From Xenoacremonium recifei (taxonomy: Eukaryota; Ascomycota; Sordariomycetes; Hypocreales; Nectriaceae), in NCBI GenBank assembly GCA_012184525.1, contig WOFQ01000010.1, positions 248,001 through 312,000 of the forward strand: a DNA stretch of 64,000 nucleotides, written 5' to 3'. The first letter of the stretch is position 1; each line of letters opens with the position of its first letter. Below, piece after piece: positions 21,825 to 32,443 of this stretch. A program made the translations under genes and the position numbers. The notes below the pieces were generated by a model. The model had not been told where the DNA came from. It saw only the letters and a program-made list of their open reading frames with translations, and did no database searches.

Positions 21825-23676
21825 TCAAGCCCGCTTCTTCATATCACAAATCAAGCCCTTCTGGCGAGGGAACCAGCTGCCAGTCACCTCCCAAGGCGCA
21901 TCAGGGTTAACCAGCGAGATCTCATACTTGCGGATCAGCGTGGGCACGATCTTGTACACCTCAAGCTGAGCCAAGTTACGCCCGATGCAGACGCGCGAGC
22001 CGCCACCAAATGTAAGGTCAGCCTGGTTGTAGCGGCGCATGCGCTCCTTGTAGTCGACATCACTCTCGCCCTCGTTCTGCAGCCAGCGTTCAGGGCGGTA
22101 AGTGTCGGTGTCTTCACCGTAGACGGACTTATTACGACCGGCGACGTATGGGTTGATGCCGACGGCGGTACCAGCGGGAACGTAGCGACCATCGGGAAGA
22201 GTGAGACCGGTCTCGGGGACGTAGCGCTCGAGGAGCATGCAGACACCGGGATGCATTCGCATAGCTTCACGGACACAAGCTTCCAGGTCTGAAAGGATAC
22301 GGTTAGATGATGAAGAGTCGTATTAAGCTGCAGTTGACTTACAAGGGAGAACTCGGGCAGTGTTCCAGGTGGCAACCTCGGGCAGGTCGGCGGCGAGAAT
22401 CTCTTCCTCAAGCTTCTTGTAGGCCTTGGGGGTGTGCAGGGCGTACCAGAATATGGCGCGGATGGTGATGGCAGTGGTGTCAGCTCCGGCGAGGAGGTTC
22501 ACGAGAAGGTAGCCCATGATGATGCCATCGTTAACGAGATCAGGGTGAGTCTCCTTGGACTCGATGAAGTGCTGCAAGAAGTCGGGTACCTTGGGGTCGA
22601 AGTTGGTGTCCTTGCCCTGAAGACGGGTGATCAGATGCTCCAACGAGATGCGAGTGATGTTGGCCAAGTTGGGAGGACCGACGCGCATCACAGGGTTCTT
22701 GTCAAGGAGGAAGTCCAAGAAGGGCATCTGACCGACGGCAGCGAAGCTGTAATCTCGTGTCAGTTTCACTACAGGCCCAGGTCTGACCAGGAAACTCACT
22801 AGTCAAGGGCCTTGTCGGCAATCTCAATCGTTTTGTCGAAGTCGTAGCCCTTGTCCATGTAGCCGAAGCGCTCGCTGAACGAGGCCATGCCGTTTGTATC
22901 CCAGGAGTCTAATATTCGGTTAGTTAAGGTAGGAAGATAAACCAAAGGAGTCCTCACAGTAACCAATCCAAGAACCAAGATCGCATTTCTGCGGGTTCGA
23001 CGGGTTCATGAAGCGCTTCTCCAGGTGACCGCAGAAGTCCATGATGAGCTTGTCGAACAAGGGCTCAAGCACAAGAACACTGCTCTGCGAGTAGTACTTG
23101 ACAATGGGGCGCTTCATCCGAGCATGCTCAGCCTGATCAGTGGTGCTGAACAAGTGGTAGGTGATCTTGCCATTGATAACGGCGCTGTTGTTGTGGTAGA
23201 ACTCCGTCTGTAAGACGGGCAATTAGCGGCTTGTCATGAGAGCAATAAAAATATTCTAGACTGATTGGTGTATTCACCTTCCTCCATTTTCCATCAGTTC
23301 CATAGATGGTCTTGATGAGCTCGGGGTAGTCAAAGTCCAGAGTGTTGGGTCCAATTCGGACAACAGGGCCATACTTGTCGTGAAGCTCCTTGATTTTCAC
23401 ATGGTAACTCCCAGCCCTGACAACAGACAGGCGGTAGAGATTTGTCCATCCTGCGGTTTTCTGTCAGATTTGCCATTCTGCTTCAAGGGGAATGACATGC
23501 ATGAACGTACCGGCTAGCCCTGGGCCAGGATATTTCCTCAAAGGAGAGAGGAAGTAGGCGACGATCCACCAGACAGCAACGCTGAGGACCGGGACAATAG
23601 CGATCGCCGTGCCGAGGGACTTCCAGTCAGCGTCCTGGATCAGTCCAGCGACGAAAGAAGTATCGACGGAGCTCAT
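21825..23676 (-). CDS. Cytochrome P450 monooxygenase (pisatin-demethylase-like)
   Basis: This is a heme-thiolate monooxygenase anchored to the ER. Exons are complement(23511..23676, 23278..23450, 22958..23207, 22800..22908, 22343..22746, 21825..22288), giving 521 aa. An N-terminal membrane helix (TAIAIVPVLSVAVWWIVAYF) is followed by the proline hinge RKYPGPG. The I-helix oxygen-activation motif is LLAGADTTAITIRA. The ExxR pair is Glu375-Arg378 (VREAMRMHP), the PERF-like box is YRPERWL, and the heme loop is FGGGSRVCIGRN with ligand Cys468. All key residues are present. The overall pattern (KIKELHDKYGPVVRIGPN, SPLRKYPGPGLAG) resembles fungal pisatin demethylase and related benzoate/phytoalexin P450s, but the substrate is unknown. 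An in-frame ATG at 23757 would add 27 residues; I prefer 23676. Confidence 0.92.
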
Positions 23677-26600
23677 ATTGGGAATGGCGTCCTCCTGAGG
23701 CAGAGTGTCTGAGAAGCTGGCTGGCTGGGTACGTACCAACAAGAATCCTCTTCTCACGCTCAGGCTCCTTGCAGCACGTTTCTACGTAGCAGCGAGAAGA
23801 AGTCCCGCATGGCTGCGGACATGGCCGGTCATTTAAACCTCGTTACGCAGCAAGCATTTCCACGTGGACAACCTGAGGAATCAGGGGCTCGCAGTGCCGC
23901 TCTCTGACCCGAGAGGGCATGGTTTCGCTTGCTGTGCTTCTAATGCTTAGCAAACATCTCGCGTGTTGGTTAGTGCACACCGCAATGCAGGAACCTGGTT
24001 GCCCTCCTTGCTGTTATCAGTTGAGATGTGACGCCCGAAGGAGGGACAGTCCTAGAAGGGGGTGAAGTGGTCCCATACCAGTACTGTTCCATGAGAGACC
24101 ATGGCTACTTTCGTGAACGTGGAAAGGTTAGGTTCGGTTGTCATGCAAACGGTCACTAGTTCACTCAACAACTGCCGATCCCTCTACCCCTAGCAGAAGG
24201 AGATTAGTTCGGGCACGAAGAATGCCAGCGGTACCGAGAAAACAAGTGCGTTTTGGGGGCATTCGAAGCTATTCGTGGCCTCCCACAGGGACCTTGCCGT
24301 CTCTAAGACCCAGGTTTCCGGAGGTTTGAACCGGGATCAGGCTCTCGCTCTCGGTACTCGTATCAAATAGCATCTTTTCGTCAGCAATGAAGTTAGCCAG
24401 CCTCCACAGGACCCCGTCTAGTCAACTTGGTCCCCGTCCGTGATCCTAGGGTCTCCGGACAATGGAGTTGGCCTGGAAAACGCCATCCGACACATCCTGA
24501 AGCGAGCTAGGAGCCCGCGACAGGGCGCGCAGCAGTTCCGACTGGCTAGTTTACGGCAGCCGGGGATGAGTTCCCACTGAAAGACCCTTGTAGACTGGGG
24601 ACTGAGGGCCACCCGCGGATGAGCGATGAAACCCTACGATGGCAGAGTTACATGCCGGTAACCCAGGGATGGGAAGGCTTCGAAGACGCAGCACTGAGGA
24701 CGCGTCGCCAGGAAGAGGATTCTCCCCGTCGTCGGTGGCTGTCCGAAATGGAATAAGTTCTCACGGCTCAGGAACAGAGTGCTGAGGGCCAATTCCCTTA
24801 CACCACTAATCAAGAGTTGACGTGAGGGTTGTTGTAAGACGATTTGGGACTTTGGCACGATATCCCCACGTACAAATCGAGAGAGCTTGATTCGAGGATT
24901 TATTTCCTTTTTATCCTCGGCAACGTCCCGTCGAATCTGTCTTGCTTATCTCGGAGAGAGGGGACAATGGGGGAGAACAAAGATCCAGCGAAGATCCGCT
25001 GGAAGCAGTCCTCGCGAGCAGGGGTATCCAACGCTTCGCGGGCCGTGTGTTCCACTTCGAATTTCCACTGAGAGGATCTTCATGTGCAAAAAGCAATTAT
25101 TGTCAATCGCCTTGGCTTGTCGAGAGTCGGGGCCTTTGAGAAAAGAACTTGGGCGGAGCTGACCGTAAGAGGAGAGAGAGATTTATTTTCCTTTTTCCTG
25201 CCGCCGGTTTGGGCCTTTGCCAGCTTCGCATGAAACCCTTTGTTGGGTCATAGGGAATTATTGCAACGGTGCGATGTACCCGAGCGTCGCAGAAAGTAAT
25301 GTAACCGTTGGGTGGGCTAGGATGTGTTCGAGATGAGCCAGATTCGGACTGCTCAGTCATACGACTTTTTATGAGATCTTTGGTCCCGGGGTAGATTACG
25401 TGTCATTGAGGACCAGATGCATATGTGCTCGTGTCATGTCCCGCATGGAGACCAATTGCCATGAATTCAACGATTCCCATCTCTCAAGCATGCTCTCTCG
25501 AGCCAGTCCATTGGAGAGAATCAGGATGTATACGTTGAGTTTTCCATCACTTCAATTCTCATGGAAACAGTCGTGTATCGGGTGGTGAAGGCCAAAAATG
25601 CGTTCCAACTATAGAAAGGGATCCCAATCCGCCATTCAAGCCAGCGTGACATCGAGATGCCTTTGAAACTCCTGGGCTTCTAAAGCGCTGTATCACGAGC
25701 CGCTGAGAGGAAATGATCGCTCTCAGAGCTGGGCGTCGTCATGATGCCTTAGCCAGGGGTTTGTCGCCAGCTCCAGACCGGTGAATGTGGACTAGGCGTA
25801 GCTTCCGGTAGTGTTGACCGGGGGCTTGAGACAGAAAGTGATCTTTGCTTCTACCGTTATCATAAGCCCGGAGGGTTTTCGGGCCAAGCTCTTGTCAGAG
25901 AACCCCAAAATGGCGAGTGCATGGATCAGGCTTCATTGACAGAAACTCGCAACCGCCAAAGCCCAAATGCCTCAAGCAAGGCACCTAGGAGGCAGGGCTT
26001 GCAGAGCTGAACTGTGATGCGCTGTTTGCGTTGCATTCAACGCTTTGCACCAGCCACCGCCCAAGCCCTCGAACGGCCTCGACCCGTCGCACGTACGACA
26101 CAAACAGCCGTTCTAAAGACGCCACAACTCGGTGGCGTTGAGAGGAAGCAGGAGTCGAACCAACGAGAGAAGAGGAGAGTGGAGGAACAAAGAAGCCTGC
26201 CGGGAGCCGTTGGACTGTTCCCACACGGAACTACCCTTGTGTGGGGGACTATTAGCTGCTCCAGTGGGAATGCATAACGGTAGGGTTCCTACAGGCTCGA
26301 GGATTCACAGCCTAACCGCCTTCATCAGTGCCGATGTCGATCACTTCAAGGGTGTCGAGTCCACGGGCCAATCCGGGGGCTGTCACAGTGGGAACGTACC
26401 GCAGTAAGAGGCTTTGGCTGTGAAAAACGGTGAGAAACCTTGACGAGTTGGGGGGTGACGAGGAGTCAGTGTCGAGACAACTAGACCAGGATGCCGAGAA
26501 GCCGTCCTGCAGCGGCGGTTGATCGCCGTGACTGTGACGAGACCATCACGCATTGCCAAGAGACAAGTCGAGAGTCTAGAGAGGGAGTGTGTCAGCCACT

Positions 26601-27261
26601 CGCAAGTGACGACAAATTCAGCTCTTCATCACAAGAGACCAACACTGCAAGGCACAGGAGGCATCGATCCAATCCTCGAACTGTGGATACTATCACTGGC
26701 ATATTCCTCCTCTTACAAGCCATGGAATTGAACCTAGTCCCGTGGGGCAAGCCATGGGAGTTGCAGCATCTCTGCTTACCATGCTACCCTGCCCATTCAG
26801 GAGGATCGAATTATGGTTCTCCTAGGGGCTCAGCACCAAGCAGACGGGGGAGGCAATCACCCATCATGGAACTTAGCACGTCTGGCTCAGAATTAGCTCG
26901 GCTGCCGCCTCACAGAAGTGATCGACAACCAGCTCGTCGTTTCGCTTCTCAGCCATGGAGGGTGCTTCCCTAACTAGATCAGGTCTTGGGTCGTATTGCT
27001 GGAAGTTTGCCTCCTGCGTCCAGGGGAGACGTCTGACTGCCTCCTGTTCGGGATCGACCTCGCAAAGAACCTGTAGCATGAAGCGGCAGTTGGCGAACTA
27101 GAAAAGAACCTGCTCCTCCACCATCCCAGACTGACGGTATCGCATAGTCAACAGATTCCTTTTCGGGACGTTCACCTTTGCAGGCTGTTGGTTCTGCTCC
27201 TACACGACAGTCTCCTTTTATTCAACCCGACTGACGGAGATCCGAACCACCAACTGCCATC
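23677..27261. other. 3.6 kb gene-free stretch
   Basis: No frame in this stretch carries a recognisable domain, a plausible exon chain, or coding-like composition on one strand. Base composition looks ordinary, not the AT-rich pattern left by strong RIP. I found no clear inverted or direct repeat. It may hold decayed genes, a long regulatory region for the flanking genes, or a non-coding RNA that I cannot see. Confidence 0.5.
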
Positions 27262-28653
27262 ATGGCCATGGGAGGAGATGGGCCGTGGGCCATCTCGGTC
27301 ATGTGGGCGTTGACGGGAGTGACCTTTATCTTCGTTGTTCTTCGAGGATATACGCGAATCTGGGTGGTCAAGTCTTACGGCATCGACGATCATGTGTACA
27401 ACTTGGCCTTTGTAGGTTTGCCCTTGGAAGCACTGCAGGTAGGACCATTTAGCTGACAGTGACAACAGGTGCTCCTCGTTCTCTATACGACATTCGTCAG
27501 TGTGGCAGCTCACTATGGCTTTGGACAAAATATTTCAGACATTCCCACCCTCGATGACGTGAGTGATGCTATTCTCTTCGAGGCAATCGGACAAACCTTT
27601 GCCGTCCTCGGAATGGCCATTGCGAAGTGGTCTCTTGGCCTCTTCCTGCTGCGTCTTGTCAAGGAGAGATGGCATAAGATTGTGATCTGGTTCTCTATGG
27701 CTTGTCTGATGGGGGCATCTATCTCAACTTGCTTTGTATTCTGGCTGCAATGCACCCCGCCCAAGTATCTCTGGGATCGTCGAGTCAAGGGAACTTGTCA
27801 CGTTGACTCCACGCCAGTCTCTATGTTGCTTTGCAGTAAGTATCCAACCAGCTTTCTTGAGCGCGAGAGAGCCATCTAAAGGGTTATGATACTAACCTCC
27901 TTAGTCATGTGTGTCATGGTCGACTTCTTCTTCGCCTTGTTCCCATGGTTGTTTATCTGGAGCCTGCAGATGAAGACCAGAGAGAAGACCGTCATTCTTA
28001 TCAGTCTCAGTTTGGGTGTCATGTAAGCCAACCTTCGTATCATATTGTCCAACCGATTCATGACTAACGAACTTCCAGAGCGGGAGCATGCGGTATCAAG
28101 CGAACGATCGAGGTTCCGGAGTTGTCGAGCGCCAACTACACAAGTAAGCATCGATCCGATTTCTAAAAGCCACTGCCACTGACCACTTGCTTCTCCAGAG
28201 GCAACCGTTGGCCTTATAGTCTGGTCTGCCGCTGAAATCGCCGTTACCATGATCTGCATCGGAATTCCCATCTGCCGTCCATTGTATAAGCGTTATCTCG
28301 ACAAGCTCACATCTCGCGACAACAGCAAATACCAGGAACACAGCAATCAAGGATCGTACCCCCTTCGAACCTTTGGCGGAAGCACTCTTCGCGGTCAGGC
28401 GGCTCCGAAGGACGATTCCAGTGATGGCGGCGACTCGATTGCTGTTGCTGAACGGAAGTTAGGGATTACTGGTCCTTTCACCAAGGCCTATGCTAAGGGT
28501 GGCCGTGTTCGGGGCGACAACCAGAGCGACGAATCAATTCTTGGGCCTGATTTCCGACGAAGCCAACAGCGAAGACCCGACCTCGAGTCGCAAGACAAGT
28601 CGATGGGTATTCGAGTGACGGAAGAGTACGAGGTCACGAGCTCGCGACTGTGA
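27262..28653 (+). CDS. PTH11-like / fungal rhodopsin-domain seven-helix membrane protein
   Basis: Exons are 27262..27411, 27469..27835, 27905..28022, 28079..28143 and 28199..28653 (384 aa). This is the fungal integral-membrane 'rhodopsin' domain found in PTH11-type proteins. Visible marks are ISVMWALTGVTFIFVVLRGYTRIW, the conserved YGIDDHVY after helix 1 or 2, AKWSLGLFLLRLV, a pair of extracellular cysteines (LQCTPP and GTCHVD), VDFFFALFPWLFIW, and LSLGVIAGACGIKR. No CFEM domain precedes it. The last 120 residues form a hydrophilic tail rich in Ser/Arg/Asp (GGSTLRGQAAPKDDSSDGGDS). Members are often called GPCR-like receptors sensing host or surface cues, but most lack proven ligands. It converges on the flavoprotein gene with 154 bp between the stop codons. 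Confidence 0.9.
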
Positions 28654-28807
28654 TGTTTAAGAATGGTCTCGACATGGCGTTGAAGAGAGCGGAGTTCAAT
28701 TACTGTTCATGTTCATGCTAGGAGGTGTTAGGTTATCGACCGGAACGGGTGCTCAAAGGAAACATAAGGCAGGGTCAAAATTTAATATGTACACTACACC
28801 CAGGTCC

Positions 28808-30587
28808 TCAAGGGGTGATGGTCAAGATGTCAGTGCCCTGCTGGAGTTCCGTCTTTGATGGCATCTTGCCCTCACGCATCAACATGGTGCTTTGGGCCAT
28901 TACCGGATCCATCCCCATGCTGGCCATGGCAACCACAGTATCGCCTTTGCAATAATAGGCGACAAACTTCGTCTCTGCTGGATCTCCGTGCAACACTAAG
29001 TCGTCCCAGCCATTGACAGTGTTGCCGCAATAGCGCAGTTGGGCTCCCAGGGCGGACCAGAAGACCGGGATGAAGTGCTTGATTTCGGTCGAAGGACTCA
29101 CAATATGAGTGGCGACCGCTCGTCCAGCACCCTGCGCGACGTTCCAATGCTCAATTCGAGTATGGCTGCCGTTTCCACCAGGTCCATAATAGGGGAACGT
29201 GGCAATGTCACCGATCGCGTAGACATCCTCAACGCCCTCAACCATGTAGTTCTTGTCAGTCTTGATGGAACCGTCCTGCTCCAGCTTGATCATGTCATTC
29301 TTGTCGAGGAAATGAGTCGCTGGAGATACACCAACTCCCAAGATGACCAGATCGGCTGGAATCTTCGTACCATCTCTGAGGCAGATAGCCCCTACCTTGG
29401 ACGGGTCCGATGCTGATGGCTCGGCCTTGTCGACGCTGGCGTTCATGTAGAAGTTGACCCCCTTGCCCTCTAAAACCTTTTGAATGCCAGCACCGACCTT
29501 CTCTCCGAGGACTCTTTCAAGAGGTACTTTCTCCATTCCGATAACGGTTACAGTATTGTCGCTGCTGGTTGCTACAGCTGCCTCCATGCCGATAAACGAC
29601 GACCCGACGATGACAATTTTTTTGCCTTTCTCCCCGATGGCCCCAACAATCTTTTGAGCGTCCTTGACATTTCTCAGTGTAAAGATATTTTCCAGCACTC
29701 GGAAGCCTTGCAATGGGAGGACTTTGGGGGTGCCACCGGTGGAGAGTACAAGCTTCGTATAGGGAATTTGACTGCCACCCTTGACGGAAACCTGGCGTTT
29801 CGAGAAATCAACGCCTTCGACTTCGCCGTCAACCCATTCGACGGATCCGCTGTCGAACCAATCCTTGTCTCGCCAGGCAAGCTTGCTGGAATCAGTGGCA
29901 AGGGCCTTGCTCAGCTTCGTGCGATCAATAGGCAGATAGCCTTCGTTGGAGACTACAGTGATGGGATCACTGAATCCTTGCTCCCGTAAGCTCTCTATGA
30001 CACCCATGGCGCCCGATCCGCCTCCCACTACAACAACCCTGTTCTTGGGTGAGCCGCCACGAGCTCCGCATCTGATCTTTGGCTTTCGTCGAGACGATTT
30101 GACGGCCGATTCCTCTGCTGAGATGTACACGGCACCGTCGCGCTCCTTGGTCTGGAAAATAGGCAGATGGTCAAGCGCCGGAGCATCCTCAACGTCGCCC
30201 GTTTTCGCATTGAAGCAAGCTGTAAGCATATAAGCAGCCATGCATGAACCACAGTGAGCTGTGAGACGTACCGCCGTGCCAGGGACAAGTCAACAATCCT
30301 GCTTCTGACAGCACGCCCTTAACCAGGGGAGCGCCATAGTGAGTGCAGCGCGATCCAAGTGCCTGGATCTTCCCGCCAACATTTACAAGTAAGATCTTGC
30401 CATCCTCAATGCCGTCAACCTCAACCTCCTTCTTGCTGCCTTCGGGAAGGTCCAGCGACGTGAGGCCTTTGAGCTTGTACTCTTGGGCCATCGGGGCAAC
30501 AATTGAGAAACTTCGCGAAAATGATCTGGGAAAATAAACACGACTATTTGTGCACGTATTCAGTAGACAGAAACGGGCTCGATTCAT
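28808..30587 (-). CDS. Rieske-domain AIF-like flavoprotein (AIFM3-type ferredoxin/NADH reductase)
   Basis: This is an FAD- and NAD(P)H-dependent oxidoreductase with an N-terminal Rieske [2Fe-2S] domain. Exons are complement(30272..30587, 28808..30219), with a 52-nt intron at 30220-30271; the product is 575 aa from the first ATG. The Rieske ligands are Cys81-His83 (CTHYGAPL) and Cys101-His104 (CPWHG then ACFNAKTGD across the splice). The FAD motif is RVVVVGGGSGAMG, the NAD motif is KKIVIVGSSFIGMEAA, and the closing flavin motif is VYAIGDIATFP. The first 32 residues are rich in Arg/Ser with no acidic residue (PRSFSRSFSIVAP), like a mitochondrial presequence. A second in-frame ATG at 30491 (MAQEYKL) would give a 543-aa form without it. 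The two starts could produce two locations for one enzyme. Confidence 0.92.
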
Positions 30588-31967
30588 GGAGCAGGCGAAG
30601 AGAGAGCAGGATGTTTGAGATAGGTGAGATTTGGCGGGAAGCTTCGCTACAAGAGGGGAAAGCTCAGGTCGCTAGAGGCTGGAAGGCGGCGGCCGCCCGC
30701 CATAGCACAGGCTGTAGCATCTGCAGGTAAGTGGTGATAGCGACGGGTACAGGTATCTATGATGACAACATAGTGACCCTCATTGGGCAGAGCTTCCTGT
30801 CGGGGATGACGACATGTACTGTAAAGCCGAAGCTTGTCAGATCGCTGTGCCAGATAAGTGCACAACACTATCCGTAACACATACGACTGCTAAACCAGAT
30901 TGAGATAGGTATTTCTCCCGCCCTCAACACGGCAGCAGTCAGTTTGGGTTAGTGGGGGTTAGTATTACGAGTATAGTTAGGGTCAGGGTTTATGGTATAT
31001 ATCCTGAATATGATGCGATGGGAAGCATCTCGCTGAAATCTAAGTGTAATTACTCCGTACTGTAGGTGAGGAAGCTTACTGTAGCTTCTCCAGCGAAAGT
31101 TGCCGGCAGCAGCGTGCTTGCTAAATGGGAGCAGTTAAGCGATAAGCCACTCCAGAGGCAGTGTGGCTTCGAATCCAAGTACATGCGATCAGCGAGTATT
31201 TGGTGAATGAACGAAGCTATGGAACAAGGTGAGCATTTGTTTTTCAATGGTACAAAGCAGCCAAAACTCGAAATGCCCTCGTCGATATGGTATCCGTAGA
31301 CATCGGGTTTGGTGCGTCTGGATCAAGTCCGTAGGGCGGGAACAAAGCCGATAGTACAGTAGCTTACCGACTTATTCGGCTTCTAGCGCGAACAGGTCGA
31401 TGACAGGTGAATCTTGACTCAACGTGTGGCATTCAATCATTGTGAGTCGCGCGTCGAGCCTTGCTGAGCAAAGGCACCCCTGATTGGCTCGGCCTGCTCG
31501 CTGAAAGACAAGCGTCTCAGTGCCAAAGGGCTGGATCGAGCATTCATTCACTGAAACCTACCAAATCGCGATATGGACTCGGGAGCTGAAACGTTGTCAC
31601 AATACTCGGCACCCATTACTCGGCGATCCGTATCCTGATTGCTGGGCCCGACACATGTTGCGATCCATTGTGCCAGTTGTCCATGCTGTAGCGAAGCGGA
31701 ACTATTGATCCAGAAGACAGAAATGGCGAGGTTGGGAGAAGACGTGTCGTCATTGTAGCAGGGGAAGGCGCTGTGTTGCCCACCTTGGCACCTGCCCCTG
31801 GCCCCGGCCCACCAGCAGAGCCAATAGAATCCTGCCAGTGGGGTCGACGCCACACTGCTCTCACTGCAAGCCGCCGCATTCGCACCAATAGATCACATGC
31901 GCCGCCTTCTCACAACTGCCTGATCCTGATCACTGTGGACGGGCTGCCGTGCTCTGGGCTTGAACCT

Positions 31968-31975
31968 TATAAAAC
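31968..31975 (+). promoter_or_regulatory. TATA-like box
   Basis: TTATAAAA lies about 470 bp upstream of the coiled-coil start codon. It fits a transcript with a long leader that would include the upstream open frame. Inference only. Confidence 0.3.
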
Positions 31976-32349
31976 CACGTTATGGCCAGGCGCCGATGCA
32001 ATATCAACACTCCGAATCCCATTAATACCCGAATTATCGCTTTTTCAACTCCTGCAGACATTACGGGCCTCGTGCTGCGTTCCACGACCGCTACTGCGAA
32101 CGACCCCGCATAGGCGCGCCACACTTGAAAGCCGACTGAGCCACAGCCTGAATCCGCGCTCAACACCACTATCCGAGTCAGACAGGGCGCGTCCTCACCA
32201 ACTCCGGCCGAGTCTCTTGGACCGGAACTCCCTTCGATACTGCGTCTCACTATCGCCTCCTCGACAAATGCCTTAGTCCCCCATCCTCCTTTAACTTCGT
32301 CCTGTTCCCGACCGTCTTCGATACCTAGTCTTCTTCTTCCTCCTCTATC

Positions 32350-32406
32350 ATGTTGGCTTTCGCTCGACCCTCCGATCCTCGCAAACAAGTCGCCCCGCGT
32401 CGATAA
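32350..32406 (+). other. Upstream open reading frame (18 codons)
   Basis: An ATG at 32350 opens an 18-residue frame (MLAFARPSDPRKQVAPRR) that ends at 32406, 37 bp before the main start and in another frame. If it lies in the leader, it would be expected to lower translation of the main protein. Confidence 0.35.
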
Positions 32407-32443
32407 GGATCCCCAGGCCTCTCCAACCGTCCACGCCGTCGCC

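Larger units (their letters stand above)
30588..32443. other. 1.9 kb intergenic region, promoter of coiled-coil gene
   Basis: No gene is seen. It holds degenerate telomere-like TTAGGG tracts near 30941-30992, a TATA-like TTATAAAA near 31968-31975, and a short upstream open frame at 32350-32406 just before the next gene. Confidence 0.5.

Noticed and set aside
23677..27261. RIP-mutated transposon in the gene-free gap
   Set aside because: RIP leaves strongly AT-rich sequence with many stops; this stretch is of ordinary composition and no transposon coding relic was recognised.
31131..31190. TTCGAATCC near 31168 as a tRNA T-arm
   Set aside because: The flanking T-stem does not pair, and no D-arm or acceptor stem is found.
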